Notes under the pieces: model-generated
What the model was told of the DNA's origin: nothing
Database searches by the model: none
The model's input: only the letters and a program-made list of their open reading frames with translations
From: Chelativorans multitrophicus
GTDB taxonomy: Bacteria; Pseudomonadota; Alphaproteobacteria; Rhizobiales; Rhizobiaceae
DNA length: 44,124 bases
Assembly: GCF_011317445.1 (NCBI RefSeq)
Contig: NZ_JAAAPL010000011.1
Location: forward strand, 1 to 44,124
Direction of reading: 5' to 3'
Part shown: positions 34,039 through 42,573 of the stretch, one piece after another
Position numbering within the stretch: the stretch's first letter is position 1
How the letters are laid out: each line of letters begins with the position of its first letter
Translations under genes and position numbers: made by a program

Positions 34039-35697
34039 CTAGGTCTGTTTGCTAGCGGAGAGATCCCGAAACCAGTCACGACGCTCTTCGTCGGCGCTCA
34101 ATTCCCCAGTTGGATCATTTTGATCATCATGTTCCACTCGAATGAAGTCCACGACAGTGGCGCGCTTCTCGGTGTTGTTGGGGTCGATCCTCAGACACCG
34201 GCCGAGGCGTTGAACAGTCTCTAAGCGCGCCCGAGCTGAAGCGAAGAGAACTATGTTATTCACCGACTGAATGTCGATGCCTTCCGAAATCCGATGGCAG
34301 GTTACGAGGCAACCGAGCTCGCCGCGCGCAAAACGGCCAAGGTTCGCCCGGTCGTCATCCCCATAGTAGGTATGGAAATCGACATGCTGAGCCATGAGGA
34401 TGTCTTGAACGAGCAGACCATATTCCGCAGTCTCGACAAATATGAGCGAGCGCTGCAGAACTTCCGGATGCTCCCTCACGTAGGAGCGGAACGGCGGGAT
34501 CTTCTCCTGGGACAGTTTGCGTATGCGTGCGATGTCTTGATACAGCGCTTCAATCGGGGGTGCGTCACCGGCGCGTGCCTTTGCGTGATAGCGGCGGATC
34601 GCCAGGGCCAAGGCCGCGCGATCCTCGTCGGAAAATTCATACTCTAGCTCTACATAGTCGAAGCCGCAGAGAATGCCTTTTTGGATGGCGTCCTTCAGGC
34701 CGAACTCGAAGATCACCGGCCCGATTTCGTCTTCGATGAAGCGATTGCCGTCGCCGTCATATTCGCGCTCGGGGGTGGCGCTTAGGCCGAGCCGGTAGGC
34801 GAACGGCCTTAAACGACCGGCCAGTGACGCAACCAGGCTGGGCGATCCCATCCCATGCACTTCGTCGCAGATGAGCAGCGCCTTGGCGAAGGCACCAGCA
34901 CGCAGTTTCGGCAGGATGTCGGCGAGCGACTGACGAGACGCCAGCAAGATCGCGCCGTCGGGATCGTTCAGGAACGACTGCGCCTCATGATGGCGTTCGT
35001 AGGCCCGGAAGACCGGCATGGTCGTGCGGCGAACCAGCTCCTTGTGCCATTGGTCGAGCAAGTCGGTGCCATAGGCCGCCACCACAGCGGTTTTGATCTC
35101 GCCACGCGCTTGGAGTTCCTCGGCGATGGTTAGTGCAGTTCGTGTTTTTCCCGTGCCGGTCGCCATTTCCAGAATGCCGGCCTTAGCCTTGAGAAAAGCG
35201 GCGACTGCATCGCGCTGATGCTCCCATCGAACGGCGCCGCCCTCCGCTTCCGCCGGTGGCGCCGGATAAGGCCGCGCCGTGCGGCTCGTGAACTCGATCA
35301 AATTGCGCCGAACAGCGTCTGGCAGGTCATAGACCCTCAGATTGATGTCACCGTTGTTCCAGATGAGGTTGAACCGCTCCTGCTCGTTCTGGACTCGCAT
35401 GGCCTCGCGACCGTCTATCCAGGAATAGAAAACACTAATCGACTCGTAGTTTCGAAAAGCCTTTTCGCTGTCATTCGGTGACCCATGAAACGCTACCGCA
35501 TCCCCGGCCTCATCTCGAAAAGTCCCAAATTTGTCGTGGAAGTCGCCGTCCAGTTCCCCGGTCGGAATTGCAATTCTAAACTCAAGGAGGCCGTCCGCGA
35601 TCAGCCGGAACTCCCCTCCCGCAGGGTCAACGTGACGAGGCCCGGTGGTCGTGGGATTGATCCAGACAATATGCCCTAGGGATCCTTGGTCACGGTA
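34039..35697 (-). CDS. PLD-nuclease/SF2 helicase, 5' end missing
   Basis: The open frame runs left from a stop at 35698 without any start codon in its first part, so the gene is truncated. The remaining N-terminal part has the second half of a phospholipase-D-type nuclease: FHDKFGTFRDEAGDAVAFHG followed by SPNDSEKAFRNYESISVFYS (HxK, GSxN and NxE pattern). The helicase follows with LEMATGTGKTRTALTIAEEL (Walker A), LLICDEVHGM (DEVH), LGLSATPERE and VQRLGRCLRID (motif VI). If translation begins at the internal ATG 35400, a 453-aa helicase without nuclease would result. It is the first gene of the operon facing dnd. The break lies near 35640-35700. Confidence 0.82.
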   Translation of the reverse strand, partial: YRDQGSLGHIVWINPTTTGPRHVDPAGGEFRLIADGLLEFRIAIPTGELDGDFHDKFGTFRDEAGDAVAFHGSPNDSEKAFRNYESISVFYSWIDGREAMRVQNEQERFNLIWNNGDINLRVYDLPDAVRRNLIEFTSRTARPYPAPPAEAEGGAVRWEHQRDAVAAFLKAKAGILEMATGTGKTRTALTIAEELQARGEIKTAVVAAYGTDLLDQWHKELVRRTTMPVFRAYERHHEAQSFLNDPDGAILLASRQSLADILPKLRAGAFAKALLICDEVHGMGSPSLVASLAGRLRPFAYRLGLSATPEREYDGDGNRFIEDEIGPVIFEFGLKDAIQKGILCGFDYVELEYEFSDEDRAALALAIRRYHAKARAGDAPPIEALYQDIARIRKLSQEKIPPFRSYVREHPEVLQRSLIFVETAEYGLLVQDILMAQHVDFHTYYGDDDRANLGRFARGELGCLVTCHRISEGIDIQSVNNIVLFASARARLETVQRLGRCLRIDPNNTEKRATVVDFIRVEHDDQNDPTGELSADEERRDWFRDLSASKQT

Positions 35698-35704
35698 TCA
35701 GCAG

Positions 35705-35938
35705 GTGATCGTCAAGATCTATCATGCCGTGAAATCGGGCAAGAGTTCGCGAGTGCATGTTCGGCCGGTTGCCGGGCAGCAGTTTCCGCCTACGATGGAT
35801 GTCGAATGCTCCCGTTCCCTGCGCAAGCTGTACCCTGTAGGCACGAAGTTTCGCATCTATGCGAAGGAGACCAACCGTGAAGGCGGCAAGCCGTTTCTGT
35901 ATTCCCATTTCGATTGGCCGTTTGAAGTCGTCGAGTAA
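35705..35938 (+). CDS. Hypothetical protein, probably a 3' gene fragment
   Basis: Not recognised. The frame reads HAVKSGKSSRVHVRPVAG, then ECSRSLRKLYPVGTKFRIYA and ends HFDWPFEVVE, which looks like real protein. A GTG at 35705 is the first plausible start but has no ribosome-binding site. The frame stays open further left, to about 35645, across the point where the helicase on the other strand loses its 5' end. So this may be the tail of a gene cut by the same rearrangement. Confidence 0.4.
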   Translation: MIVKIYHAVKSGKSSRVHVRPVAGQQFPPTMDVECSRSLRKLYPVGTKFRIYAKETNREGGKPFLYSHFDWPFEVVE

Positions 35939-36025
35939 CGCCGACCTGATCCTTTTCCTTCGTCAGCTGCTCAATCCATGATGTCGTTGACCGCGATCAC
36001 GCAAGCGACGGTCCCGCCGCGATCG

Positions 36026-36958
36026 CTACGGGCCATCACTTTCAACGCCCAGGAATTCCGCGAGGTCGCGCACAAGCTTGCCGCGCACGCCCGCCGGGAG
36101 CTTGTCGAGATTGAGCTGCTTGAACCTGACGGCCGGAAGCTCCGCCGCTGCCGGCAGGCCCAGTTTGTCCCAGTCGGGCGTGCCATTCTTGAAGCCGACA
36201 AGGAACTCCCGGTGGGTGGCCGGCATGCCGCCGATCAGGCCTTTGACCAGCTGCTCCCGCGCGGCGATCAGTTCCTCGAGGGTGACGGGATCGCCGCCGG
36301 TCATGCCCACAAAATTGTTCTCGTACTCGGCGGCGATGTCTTTCTGCGGCGAGGCGATCACCTCCCGGATCGGCCGGCCATGGCTGATGAGATAGACGAT
36401 GAAGGCTTGCCGCAGCGTCTCATCGAGCCCTTCATTTGCAAGCAGATCGCGCACATCGAAAAGATCGCGCGGATGCTGCCGGTCAAGGGCCGCCATGATC
36501 TTGCCGGCATAAAGATCGGCGGGTGAGACGACCTGTATCTCCGCGAACCCGTACTCGTCTTCGACGGCCTGCGCCACGGGCCGGATGTCGGACGCGAACA
36601 CCGTGCCGCGCAGCACCGGTGTCACTTCGATCTTGATCTGCGTGCTGCCCAGCTGCACAATTAGCCGGGTGAGCGTGCCGTCCTGCTGGCGGCTCTCAGC
36701 CACCCTCGCCTTGCGCACGCCTTTCTCTATGCGCTCCTTGATCCGCAACAGCGCGGCCTTGATCGCGACGAGTGACTCCTCACGGCCGGCCACAGGAAGG
36801 AAGGTGAGGTCGATATCGACCGATAGGCGCGGCATGTTGCGAATAAAGAGATTGATCGCCGTGCCGCCTTTGAGCGCAAACTCCTTTTCGTCGGCAACGA
36901 ACGGCAGCACCTGCATAAGAAGCTGGACCTGCCGGCGATAATCTTCACTGACCGCCAT
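36026..36958 (-). CDS. abiEii: AbiEii-type nucleotidyltransferase toxin
   Basis: A 310-aa toxin of the AbiE type IV system, which adds nucleotides to tRNA and blocks growth after phage infection. The nucleotidyltransferase site is LKGGTAINLFIRNMPRLSVD then IDLTFLPVAG near residues 29-56. Later parts include LIVQLGSTQIKIEVTPVLRG and the AbiEii-type DLYAGKIMAALDRQHPRDLF. Length is typical and no break is seen. Its ATG lies 14 bases inside the end of the antitoxin gene, so translation is coupled. Confidence 0.9.
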   Translation of the reverse strand: MAVSEDYRRQVQLLMQVLPFVADEKEFALKGGTAINLFIRNMPRLSVDIDLTFLPVAGREESLVAIKAALLRIKERIEKGVRKARVAESRQQDGTLTRLIVQLGSTQIKIEVTPVLRGTVFASDIRPVAQAVEDEYGFAEIQVVSPADLYAGKIMAALDRQHPRDLFDVRDLLANEGLDETLRQAFIVYLISHGRPIREVIASPQKDIAAEYENNFVGMTGGDPVTLEELIAAREQLVKGLIGGMPATHREFLVGFKNGTPDWDKLGLPAAAELPAVRFKQLNLDKLPAGVRGKLVRDLAEFLGVESDGP

Positions 36959-37796
36959 AAAGCTCCTCCGGGACCGTGATCAGGTAGGTGGGATCGAGCC
37001 GGCCGCCATGAACCAGCAGGCGTTTGCCGGTGCCGAGATGAAAAGACTCCTTGTGAAGGTGCTTGCGCCACGGGTGGTTGTGACGGTCGGCGAAGAAGAA
37101 GAAGAGGCGCTTGACCTTGATGCTCTTGCAGTCGGAGAGCAGTTTCTGCAGTCGCCGGGGGCTAAGGGTGTTGAGCCCCTCGAACAGCTTGTCGGTCGCA
37201 TCGAAGCTTTCATGGGCAGGCAGCCCGTCCAGCATTTCAAGGATGGCGCGCTCCGGAGTCGAAAGCGTGAGGGGCCACTCCCAAGGTCCCCACGGCATGA
37301 CCCGGAACGAGCCGCCATGCAGGTTGTCGGCGCGGTGCGCGCTGTTATCCTTCAGGTTCCATTCAAGGCTCGTAAGCCCGAAATGTATCGGCTCGTTGGC
37401 GAACAGGGTGGCGCTGTTGTGATGAAGGAATCTGATCGGCAATGTCAGCTTGTTCAGCCAGGACGGCGGGTTCTCGGGTCCGTAGAGATGAACCTCCCGC
37501 TCCTCCTGCCGCAGGTAGTGGGAAAAGCCGTGAAGGGAAAGTGCTGTGCGTCCGCCGACGACAAGCGGCTTCAGGAGCAGGCTTTGCAGCGATATGACGA
37601 CATGCTGCCAGAGGAGCTTGCCGCCGGGCTTGCGGTAGACGCCATGGAAGGGACGCTCCAGCCAGCCGCTCAGAACGTACTTGCGCAGCAGCTGCGGAGA
37701 GTAGCCGCGCTCTTTGAGCCAGCCGGAATCCACGACCAGGCCCTCGGGGAGGAGACGCTGTAGCTGGTTTAACTTTCCAGTGGATTCTTCACTCAT
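36945..37796 (-). CDS. abiEi: AbiEi-type antitoxin and transcriptional regulator
   Basis: A 283-aa antitoxin. AbiEi proteins have an N-terminal winged helix that represses their own promoter and a C-terminal domain that counters the toxin. Here the N-terminus reads LVVDSGWLKERGYSPQLLRK then YVLSGWLERPFHGVYRKPGG, followed by VGGRTALSLHGFSHYL and STPERAILEMLDGLP. It is first in the pair; repeated sequences near 37779-37890 are likely operators. Confidence 0.9.
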   Translation of the reverse strand: MSEESTGKLNQLQRLLPEGLVVDSGWLKERGYSPQLLRKYVLSGWLERPFHGVYRKPGGKLLWQHVVISLQSLLLKPLVVGGRTALSLHGFSHYLRQEEREVHLYGPENPPSWLNKLTLPIRFLHHNSATLFANEPIHFGLTSLEWNLKDNSAHRADNLHGGSFRVMPWGPWEWPLTLSTPERAILEMLDGLPAHESFDATDKLFEGLNTLSPRRLQKLLSDCKSIKVKRLFFFFADRHNHPWRKHLHKESFHLGTGKRLLVHGGRLDPTYLITVPEELYGGQ

Positions 37797-37890
37797 GGTT
37801 TAGTTTATAGTGGTTTTTCAAACTTCGATCAAGTTTTAGTATCCTTCCTTTGATAAACCCTAAGGCTACAAATCAGTGGATTCTCAAACT
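37779..37890. promoter_or_regulatory. AbiE promoter with three spaced repeats
   Basis: Three related 15-16-bp direct repeats surround the antitoxin start: AGTGGATTCTTCACT at 37779-37793, AGTGGTTTTTCAAACT at 37809-37824 and AGTGGATTCTCAAACT at 37875-37890. AbiEi is known to bind repeats at its promoter. The AT-rich sequence between them may hold the -10 box. The rest of the gap to 38177 shows no gene. Confidence 0.5.
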
Positions 37891-38177
37891 GACATTTCGT
37901 CGCCTCAAGCGGCCGTGATGACGGAGCCGGCGACCAGGCGCAAGCCTGCTTTGATGGTCACCGAGCGTTTCCGCGCAAGCTCTTACCCGGAGGACCGATA
38001 ATCTGCCACAGGGCTCGGCGCACGGCAGCGTAGAGTCTGGTCAGCGCAGAGGCGCCACGACGTCCCGTCTTTGTCCTGCTATATCCTCTTTAGCAAAGGA
38101 GAGTTTCGGATAGCAAACAAGGGATAAGCACCCGCCACCAGCGGTGGGTCGAATATCTCATTCAAGACGGCGGCGAC

Positions 38178-38867
38178 TTACCGAATCGGATCTTCAGACC
38201 GGTGAGATTCACCGTCCCCGTTGGATGGCGGCTTGCGTAGTCGGGATATTTTCGGTGGGGGCGTGTTAATCCAGATAACGACCGTCTCCTGGTCGCTGGC
38301 GTTTCGGTATGTATGGTCAAAATGCGACGGATAGTGGAGTGAATCGCCACGCTTGGCTACAAAGGTCGAATCATTGACGGTGACCTCAAGCTCGCCCTTG
38401 ACCACGTAGATCAATTCTTCCCCTTCGTGAGACATGGACGGGCCGCCCGATGCGCGCGGAGGAAGTTTCAGGAGAAACCCTTCGAGGAGTGCACTCTCAC
38501 TGTCCAAGGTCAGAACTTGGACCTCTATCTCAACCTCGCCGTTTACGACAGTCACAGTCTGTCGAGACTCCTTCTTGATCAGGAACTCGTCAGGAATCTC
38601 CAGCGTGAGGAAAGTGGTGATATCGATCCCCATCGTGTTCGTAATTACGAAAAGAGATTCCAGTGAGGGAACCGATTTGTCATTCTCGATACGAGAAAGA
38701 AGGCTAATAGAAATCGAAGTTCTTTTGGATAGTTCAGCTAACGTAATGCGCTGCAAACGGCGAGCAGCCTTAAGCCTTGGTCCAATACGCAATTGATCCA
38801 CGGAGAAGGGGCTTGCTGGGCCCTTCTCATCCGAGGTCTGTACATTCAATGCATTTATTCCGCTCAT
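38178..38867 (-). CDS. XRE-family regulator with C-terminal cupin domain
   Basis: A 229-aa regulator. The XRE helix-turn-helix is at about 31-75 (RLKAARRLQRITLAELSKRT, then SISLLSRIENDKSVPS). The cupin sensor is at about 130-205 (GPSMSHEGEELIYVVKGELE, then VAKRGDSLHYPSHFDHTYRN). This layout is typical of PuuR-like regulators of polyamine and amino-acid catabolism. It is divergent from the catabolic genes to its right, so it is the obvious candidate to control them, perhaps through the repeated sequence at 39319 and 42357. Its base composition is less GC-rich than the dnd region. Confidence 0.88.
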   Translation of the reverse strand: MSGINALNVQTSDEKGPASPFSVDQLRIGPRLKAARRLQRITLAELSKRTSISISLLSRIENDKSVPSLESLFVITNTMGIDITTFLTLEIPDEFLIKKESRQTVTVVNGEVEIEVQVLTLDSESALLEGFLLKLPPRASGGPSMSHEGEELIYVVKGELEVTVNDSTFVAKRGDSLHYPSHFDHTYRNASDQETVVIWINTPPPKISRLRKPPSNGDGESHRSEDPIR

Positions 38868-39318
38868 ATCTAATCCAGTTTGTAGGACCCCAATATCCGT
38901 GCCGATTATGTCCGTTCACCGTTCGGGGCCGGTTAAATGAAACTTACTTGCTGATATCTCAAGAGGCAAGGGCAAGTCCGATTTGAGCTCTGGCAGGAAA
39001 TGGCTGAACGCGGCAGATCAGGCGGTGTGGTGGCGCAGTGCCGTCGAGTCGATGGCATTAAAAACAAGTTTGACGCTTGCGATGCCCGTTGGCAACCGGT
39101 TTTCGTTCTTCGGGCACGCGAGGGTTCACAACGGCCATATGCCAACTCATGACTTGTTTCGGTCCGGTACAACCAGCCGCGCGTAACGCTCGTCAATGTT
39201 CCAAACCGGCCTGTCCCGCATCCATCTCCTTCTCGCAAATCGGCACCGCTATCGTCGAAACCTCACCGAAAAAGCGACATAATCAAAGCTATCTATTTGC
39301 TGTATCTTGATCTGCCGT
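38868..39318. other. Intergenic region with a possible fragment
   Basis: This is the divergent control region of the XRE-cupin gene. A plus-strand frame at about 38975-39160 reads RFELWQEMAERGRSGG and later FDACDARWQPVFVLRARE. It has no start and I do not recognise it; it may be a degraded gene. Nothing else is supported. Confidence 0.3.
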
Positions 39319-39460
39319 CGGCGACGTTTACCCCACCTTGAGAAAAGTCGATGCGCAAGATATGTGAAATGATTTTAGAAAGAAAAAAATCGTTTGCAAA
39401 ATCGCTAATCGCGTGTAGCGTGACGAATAACAAGTGCGAGGCGGTGTGCAAGGGGATCAG
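39319..39460 (+). repeat. Upstream repeat, copy A
   Basis: About 140 bases that align without large gaps to copy B at 42357-42496. The best-conserved part includes TTTGCAAAATCGCTAATCG at 39393-39411 and GTGTAGCGTGACGA right after it. TTTGCAAA is itself an 8-bp palindrome. Copy A ends shortly before the hydantoinase fragment. Confidence 0.7.
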
Positions 39461-39484
39461 GTTTGGCACATGGTAGAGCCAAAT

Positions 39485-40000
39485 TGCAGTCAATACCCGA
39501 TCCGATTTCCGAGCATTGAAGTGCTTACCATCGGCGCGGGGGGCGGCTCACTCGCGTGGATCGACCAGGCCGGCTCCTTGCACAACGGTCCGCAATCGGC
39601 CGGTTCCGACCCCGGTCCTGCCTGCTATCCGAACGGGGGCGCCAAACCGACGAACACCGACGCCAATGTTGTCCTCGGTCGGTTGGGTACCAGCCTGGCA
39701 AACGGGCGGGTGGTGCTATCGCAGCAAAAGGCGGCCAATGCAATTGACGAAGTCATCGGCAAGCCGCTCGGCCTCGGCACGGAGGACGCAGCACAGGCGA
39801 TCGTCTCGGTGGCGAATGCAAACATGTCGGATGCGATAAGGCTGATTTCCATCAGCCGTGGCTATGACCCACGCGACTTCGTGCTTGTCGCAATGGGCGG
39901 CGCCGGTGCTCTACACAGCGTCGCGCTGGCCAAGGACCTGGCAATTCCGACGGTACTCGTGCCACCGAGTCCCGGCGTCGCGGCGGCACTCGGATGTTGA
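39485..40000 (+). pseudogene. Hydantoinase A/oxoprolinase fragment
   Basis: About 170 residues from the middle of a HyuA-type ATP-dependent hydantoinase/oxoprolinase: VLTIGAGGGSLAWIDQAG, GSDPGPACYPNGGAKPTNTD, then MSDAIRLISISRGYDPRDF and GGAGALHSVALAKDL. Full proteins have about 680 residues; both ends are missing. The frame stops at PGVAAALGC, where normal proteins continue. It is a remnant that once preceded, or was inserted before, the aldehyde dehydrogenase gene. Confidence 0.8.
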
Positions 40001-40036
40001 AGCTAAACTTTTACACGACACAATGGTGGGAAGGAC

Positions 40037-41554
40037 ATGACAATATCTTATGACAAGGTTCGAGAAGTCGCTTCAACTCTCCGCTTCCCAGCACAGGCTT
40101 TCATCAACGGGGAACTATGTTGGGCAGAAGATGGTGATAAATTTGATACGGTCAATCCAGCAACGGGCGAGGTCCTTTGTTCGGTCGCACACTGCAAAAA
40201 GGAAGATGTTGACAAAGCGGTCATTGCGGCACGCCGCAGCTTTAATGACGGAGAATGGTCGCGTGCAGAGCCTGAACATCGCAAGGAGGTTCTGACCAGG
40301 CTCTCTCATCTTATTCGGGAGAATGCATTTGAGCTTGCCGTTCTCGAAAGCCTGGACAGCGGCAAGACAATCACGGATTGTCTTAAGGAAATTGGTACGG
40401 AAGTCGCCAATTTCTTCCAGTGGTATGGTGAGCTTATCGATAAATCGTTCGGCAAGGTAGCGCCGACTGGCGAAAGTGCGTTGGCCTTGATTGTTAAAGA
40501 GCCGGCGGGCGTCGTGGGGATTATCGTGCCTTGGAACTTCCCGTTGCTTATGACGGCCTGGAAAGTAGCGCCAGCGCTTGCTGCGGGATGTTCCTGCATC
40601 GTGAAGCCGGCCGAACAGACACCCCTCAGCGCAATCCGGATGGCAGAACTGGCGCAACAGGCCGGTTTGCCGGACGGAGTGCTCAATATCTTGCCAGGTC
40701 TGGGCGAGACCGCGGGACAGGCAATCGGTCGACACAATGACGTCGACATCATCTCATTCACCGGATCGACTGAAGTCGGTGGCTTCTTCCTTCGGTATTC
40801 CGGTGAAAGCAATCTCAAGGTCGTGGGCCTCGAGATGGGAGGCAAAAGTCCTTTTATAGTTTTGGATGACGCGGATCTCAACGATGATCTCGTCGAGCAT
40901 GCGGTTTCTTCCGCGTTCTGGAACGGTGGTCAAAACTGTTCGGCCAACATGCGTCAGCTGGTCGATACCCGCGTCGCGGATGAATTCGTCGAACGTGTTG
41001 TGGCGCGGGCTGAGAAGTACAAAGTCGGAGATCCTCTGGACCCTTCAACCGATATCGGCGCAATGGTCACCGAAGAACATATGAAGCGCGTGGTTGGCTA
41101 TATCGAGCGCGGTGAATCGGAAGGCGCCCGCCGGCTCACTGGCGGCGCTCGTCAAGGCAGGGGTTATTTTATCGAGCCGACCGTTTTTTCGGGTCTGAGG
41201 CCGGAAATGACGATCGCCCGGGAAGAGATTTTCGGTCCGGTTTTGGGCGTGATGCCTGTCAAGGGGCTGGATGACGCCCTGCGGATTGCATCGGATACGA
41301 TATACGGCCTGCACGCAACCGTGTTCACTCGCGACTTGGATCGGGCGCTTCATCTTGCGCGTCGCCTGCCCTGCGGCACGGTCTCGGTCAATGGCTTCTC
41401 CGAGGGAGATATAAAAACTCCTTTCGGAGGGTACAAACAATCCGGCTCTTTGTCGCGCGACAACGGAACGGAAGCTATGGACCAATATCTCCAGACCAAG
41501 ACGATATGGATAACTCTGCGGGGGCCCTCCAACCGGGGATCTATCGCCGGATAA
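40037..41554 (+). CDS. PuuC-like aldehyde dehydrogenase
   Basis: A 505-aa NAD(P)-dependent aldehyde dehydrogenase, closest in pattern to gamma-glutamyl-gamma-aminobutyraldehyde or betaine-aldehyde enzymes. Seen are VPWNFPLLMTAWKVAPALAA, the cofactor loop DIISFTGSTEVG, the general-base glutamate in VGLEMGGKSPF and the catalytic cysteine in GGQNCSANMRQ near residue 300. PFGGYKQSGS near the end is typical. The ATG at 40037 has GGAAGG just upstream. It likely oxidises the aldehyde made by the FAD amine oxidase encoded nearby. It is intact and less GC-rich than its flanks. Confidence 0.9.
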   Translation: MTISYDKVREVASTLRFPAQAFINGELCWAEDGDKFDTVNPATGEVLCSVAHCKKEDVDKAVIAARRSFNDGEWSRAEPEHRKEVLTRLSHLIRENAFELAVLESLDSGKTITDCLKEIGTEVANFFQWYGELIDKSFGKVAPTGESALALIVKEPAGVVGIIVPWNFPLLMTAWKVAPALAAGCSCIVKPAEQTPLSAIRMAELAQQAGLPDGVLNILPGLGETAGQAIGRHNDVDIISFTGSTEVGGFFLRYSGESNLKVVGLEMGGKSPFIVLDDADLNDDLVEHAVSSAFWNGGQNCSANMRQLVDTRVADEFVERVVARAEKYKVGDPLDPSTDIGAMVTEEHMKRVVGYIERGESEGARRLTGGARQGRGYFIEPTVFSGLRPEMTIAREEIFGPVLGVMPVKGLDDALRIASDTIYGLHATVFTRDLDRALHLARRLPCGTVSVNGFSEGDIKTPFGGYKQSGSLSRDNGTEAMDQYLQTKTIWITLRGPSNRGSIAG

Positions 41555-41681
41555 TTGGCCAGCAAAGGATATAATTTCCGGTAAGCCGGTAATTGAACAC
41601 AGCGACGATTTGCCTGAATGGCGACGTGACGTGCGCCTGAACCGCGTTGCAAGCGTTCCGTCGTAACCAATGGAGTATGAA

Positions 41682-42056
41682 ATGAACAAGGGACTTATCA
41701 CTAACTTTTCCAAGAACGCGCCTGTTCGTCAGGTTGTCGATGATACAAAGAATAACATTTCGGGCGATCCGCTTTTTGGTCGATGGCTGCATTTCGAGGA
41801 CCGGTCGGGTGTGATCCGCTCCGGTGTTTGGGAAGCGAACAAATCAGTGTTTCTCGACGTCATGGATGGCATTGTCGAGTTCTGCCAGATTATCGAAGGC
41901 GAGGTGACCATCAAGTCCCTGGATGATGGAACCGTGCAGACTATGAAGGTTGGCGATGCGTTCGTGATGGAGAATGGTTCCCGCATGGAATGGACCGTCG
42001 ATAACTATGTAAAGAAGACTTTCGTGATCGTAAGAATTGCAGAAAACCGTGATTGA
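41682..42056 (+). CDS. Small cupin protein (DUF861/EutQ-like)
   Basis: A 124-aa single cupin: SGVWEANKSVFLDVMDGIVE then FCQIIEGEVTIKSLDDGT and VGDAFVMENGSRMEWTVDNY. Such proteins often accompany amine or amino-acid oxidation genes; their exact role is not settled. The ATG at 41682 lies eight bases after GGAG; an ATG at 41670 overlaps that site. It follows the aldehyde dehydrogenase by about 130 bases in the same direction. Confidence 0.8.
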   Translation: MNKGLITNFSKNAPVRQVVDDTKNNISGDPLFGRWLHFEDRSGVIRSGVWEANKSVFLDVMDGIVEFCQIIEGEVTIKSLDDGTVQTMKVGDAFVMENGSRMEWTVDNYVKKTFVIVRIAENRD

Positions 42057-42356
42057 ACAGATCTGATTTATCAGGTGGAGAAATCCCTACCTTGTAGATG
42101 ATGTTCCTTGTCGATGTAGTGATAACCCTTTGACCATCTGATGTGGTCGGCTGGATAGGTAGCGTTTCCGGCCGTTTGTGGTCGCCGAGATTGGCCGACC
42201 TGGGTAGAGGGCGGATCAGATCGACGACACCAGGCAAGATGGTTTCCGGTCCCGCATGTCCGCCGCGCAAATAGGCGCTGCGGCCGATCGTAATTCCCGC
42301 CGAGAAAAGCGAGGTAATTCAGAGGCATCCATTTTTCTAACGGTTCGAGGCGCCGC

Positions 42357-42496
42357 CGGCGACGTTACGCCGCCTTGAGCAAAGCCGTGCGCCACTGTTT
42401 AGCAAATCATTCTAGAAACAAAAAATCATTTGCAAAATCGCTAATCGTGTGTAGCGTGACGAGTAACGAGTGCGAGGCGCCAGGCAACGGGTTCAG
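42357..42496 (+). repeat. Upstream repeat, copy B
   Basis: Counterpart of copy A (39319-39460). It contains TTTGCAAAATCGCTAATCG at 42429-42447 and GTGTAGCGTGACGA about two bases later. It ends 77 bases before the FAD oxidoreductase start, as expected for a promoter or operator. The 300 bases before it (42057-42356) hold no gene I can support. Confidence 0.7.
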
Positions 42497-42573
42497 CGGA
42501 TGCTGATGCTTTTGCGAAATGAGGCGAGCGTTGCCGAGCTGGCCGTCCCCTGCGAAGTAGAGAAAGGTATTCA

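Noticed and set aside
41941-42328. Minus-strand frames between the cupin and the FAD oxidoreductase, possibly a transposase remnant
   Set aside because: Neither frame has a motif I can name, and one overlaps the cupin gene; insufficient for a mobile-element call.
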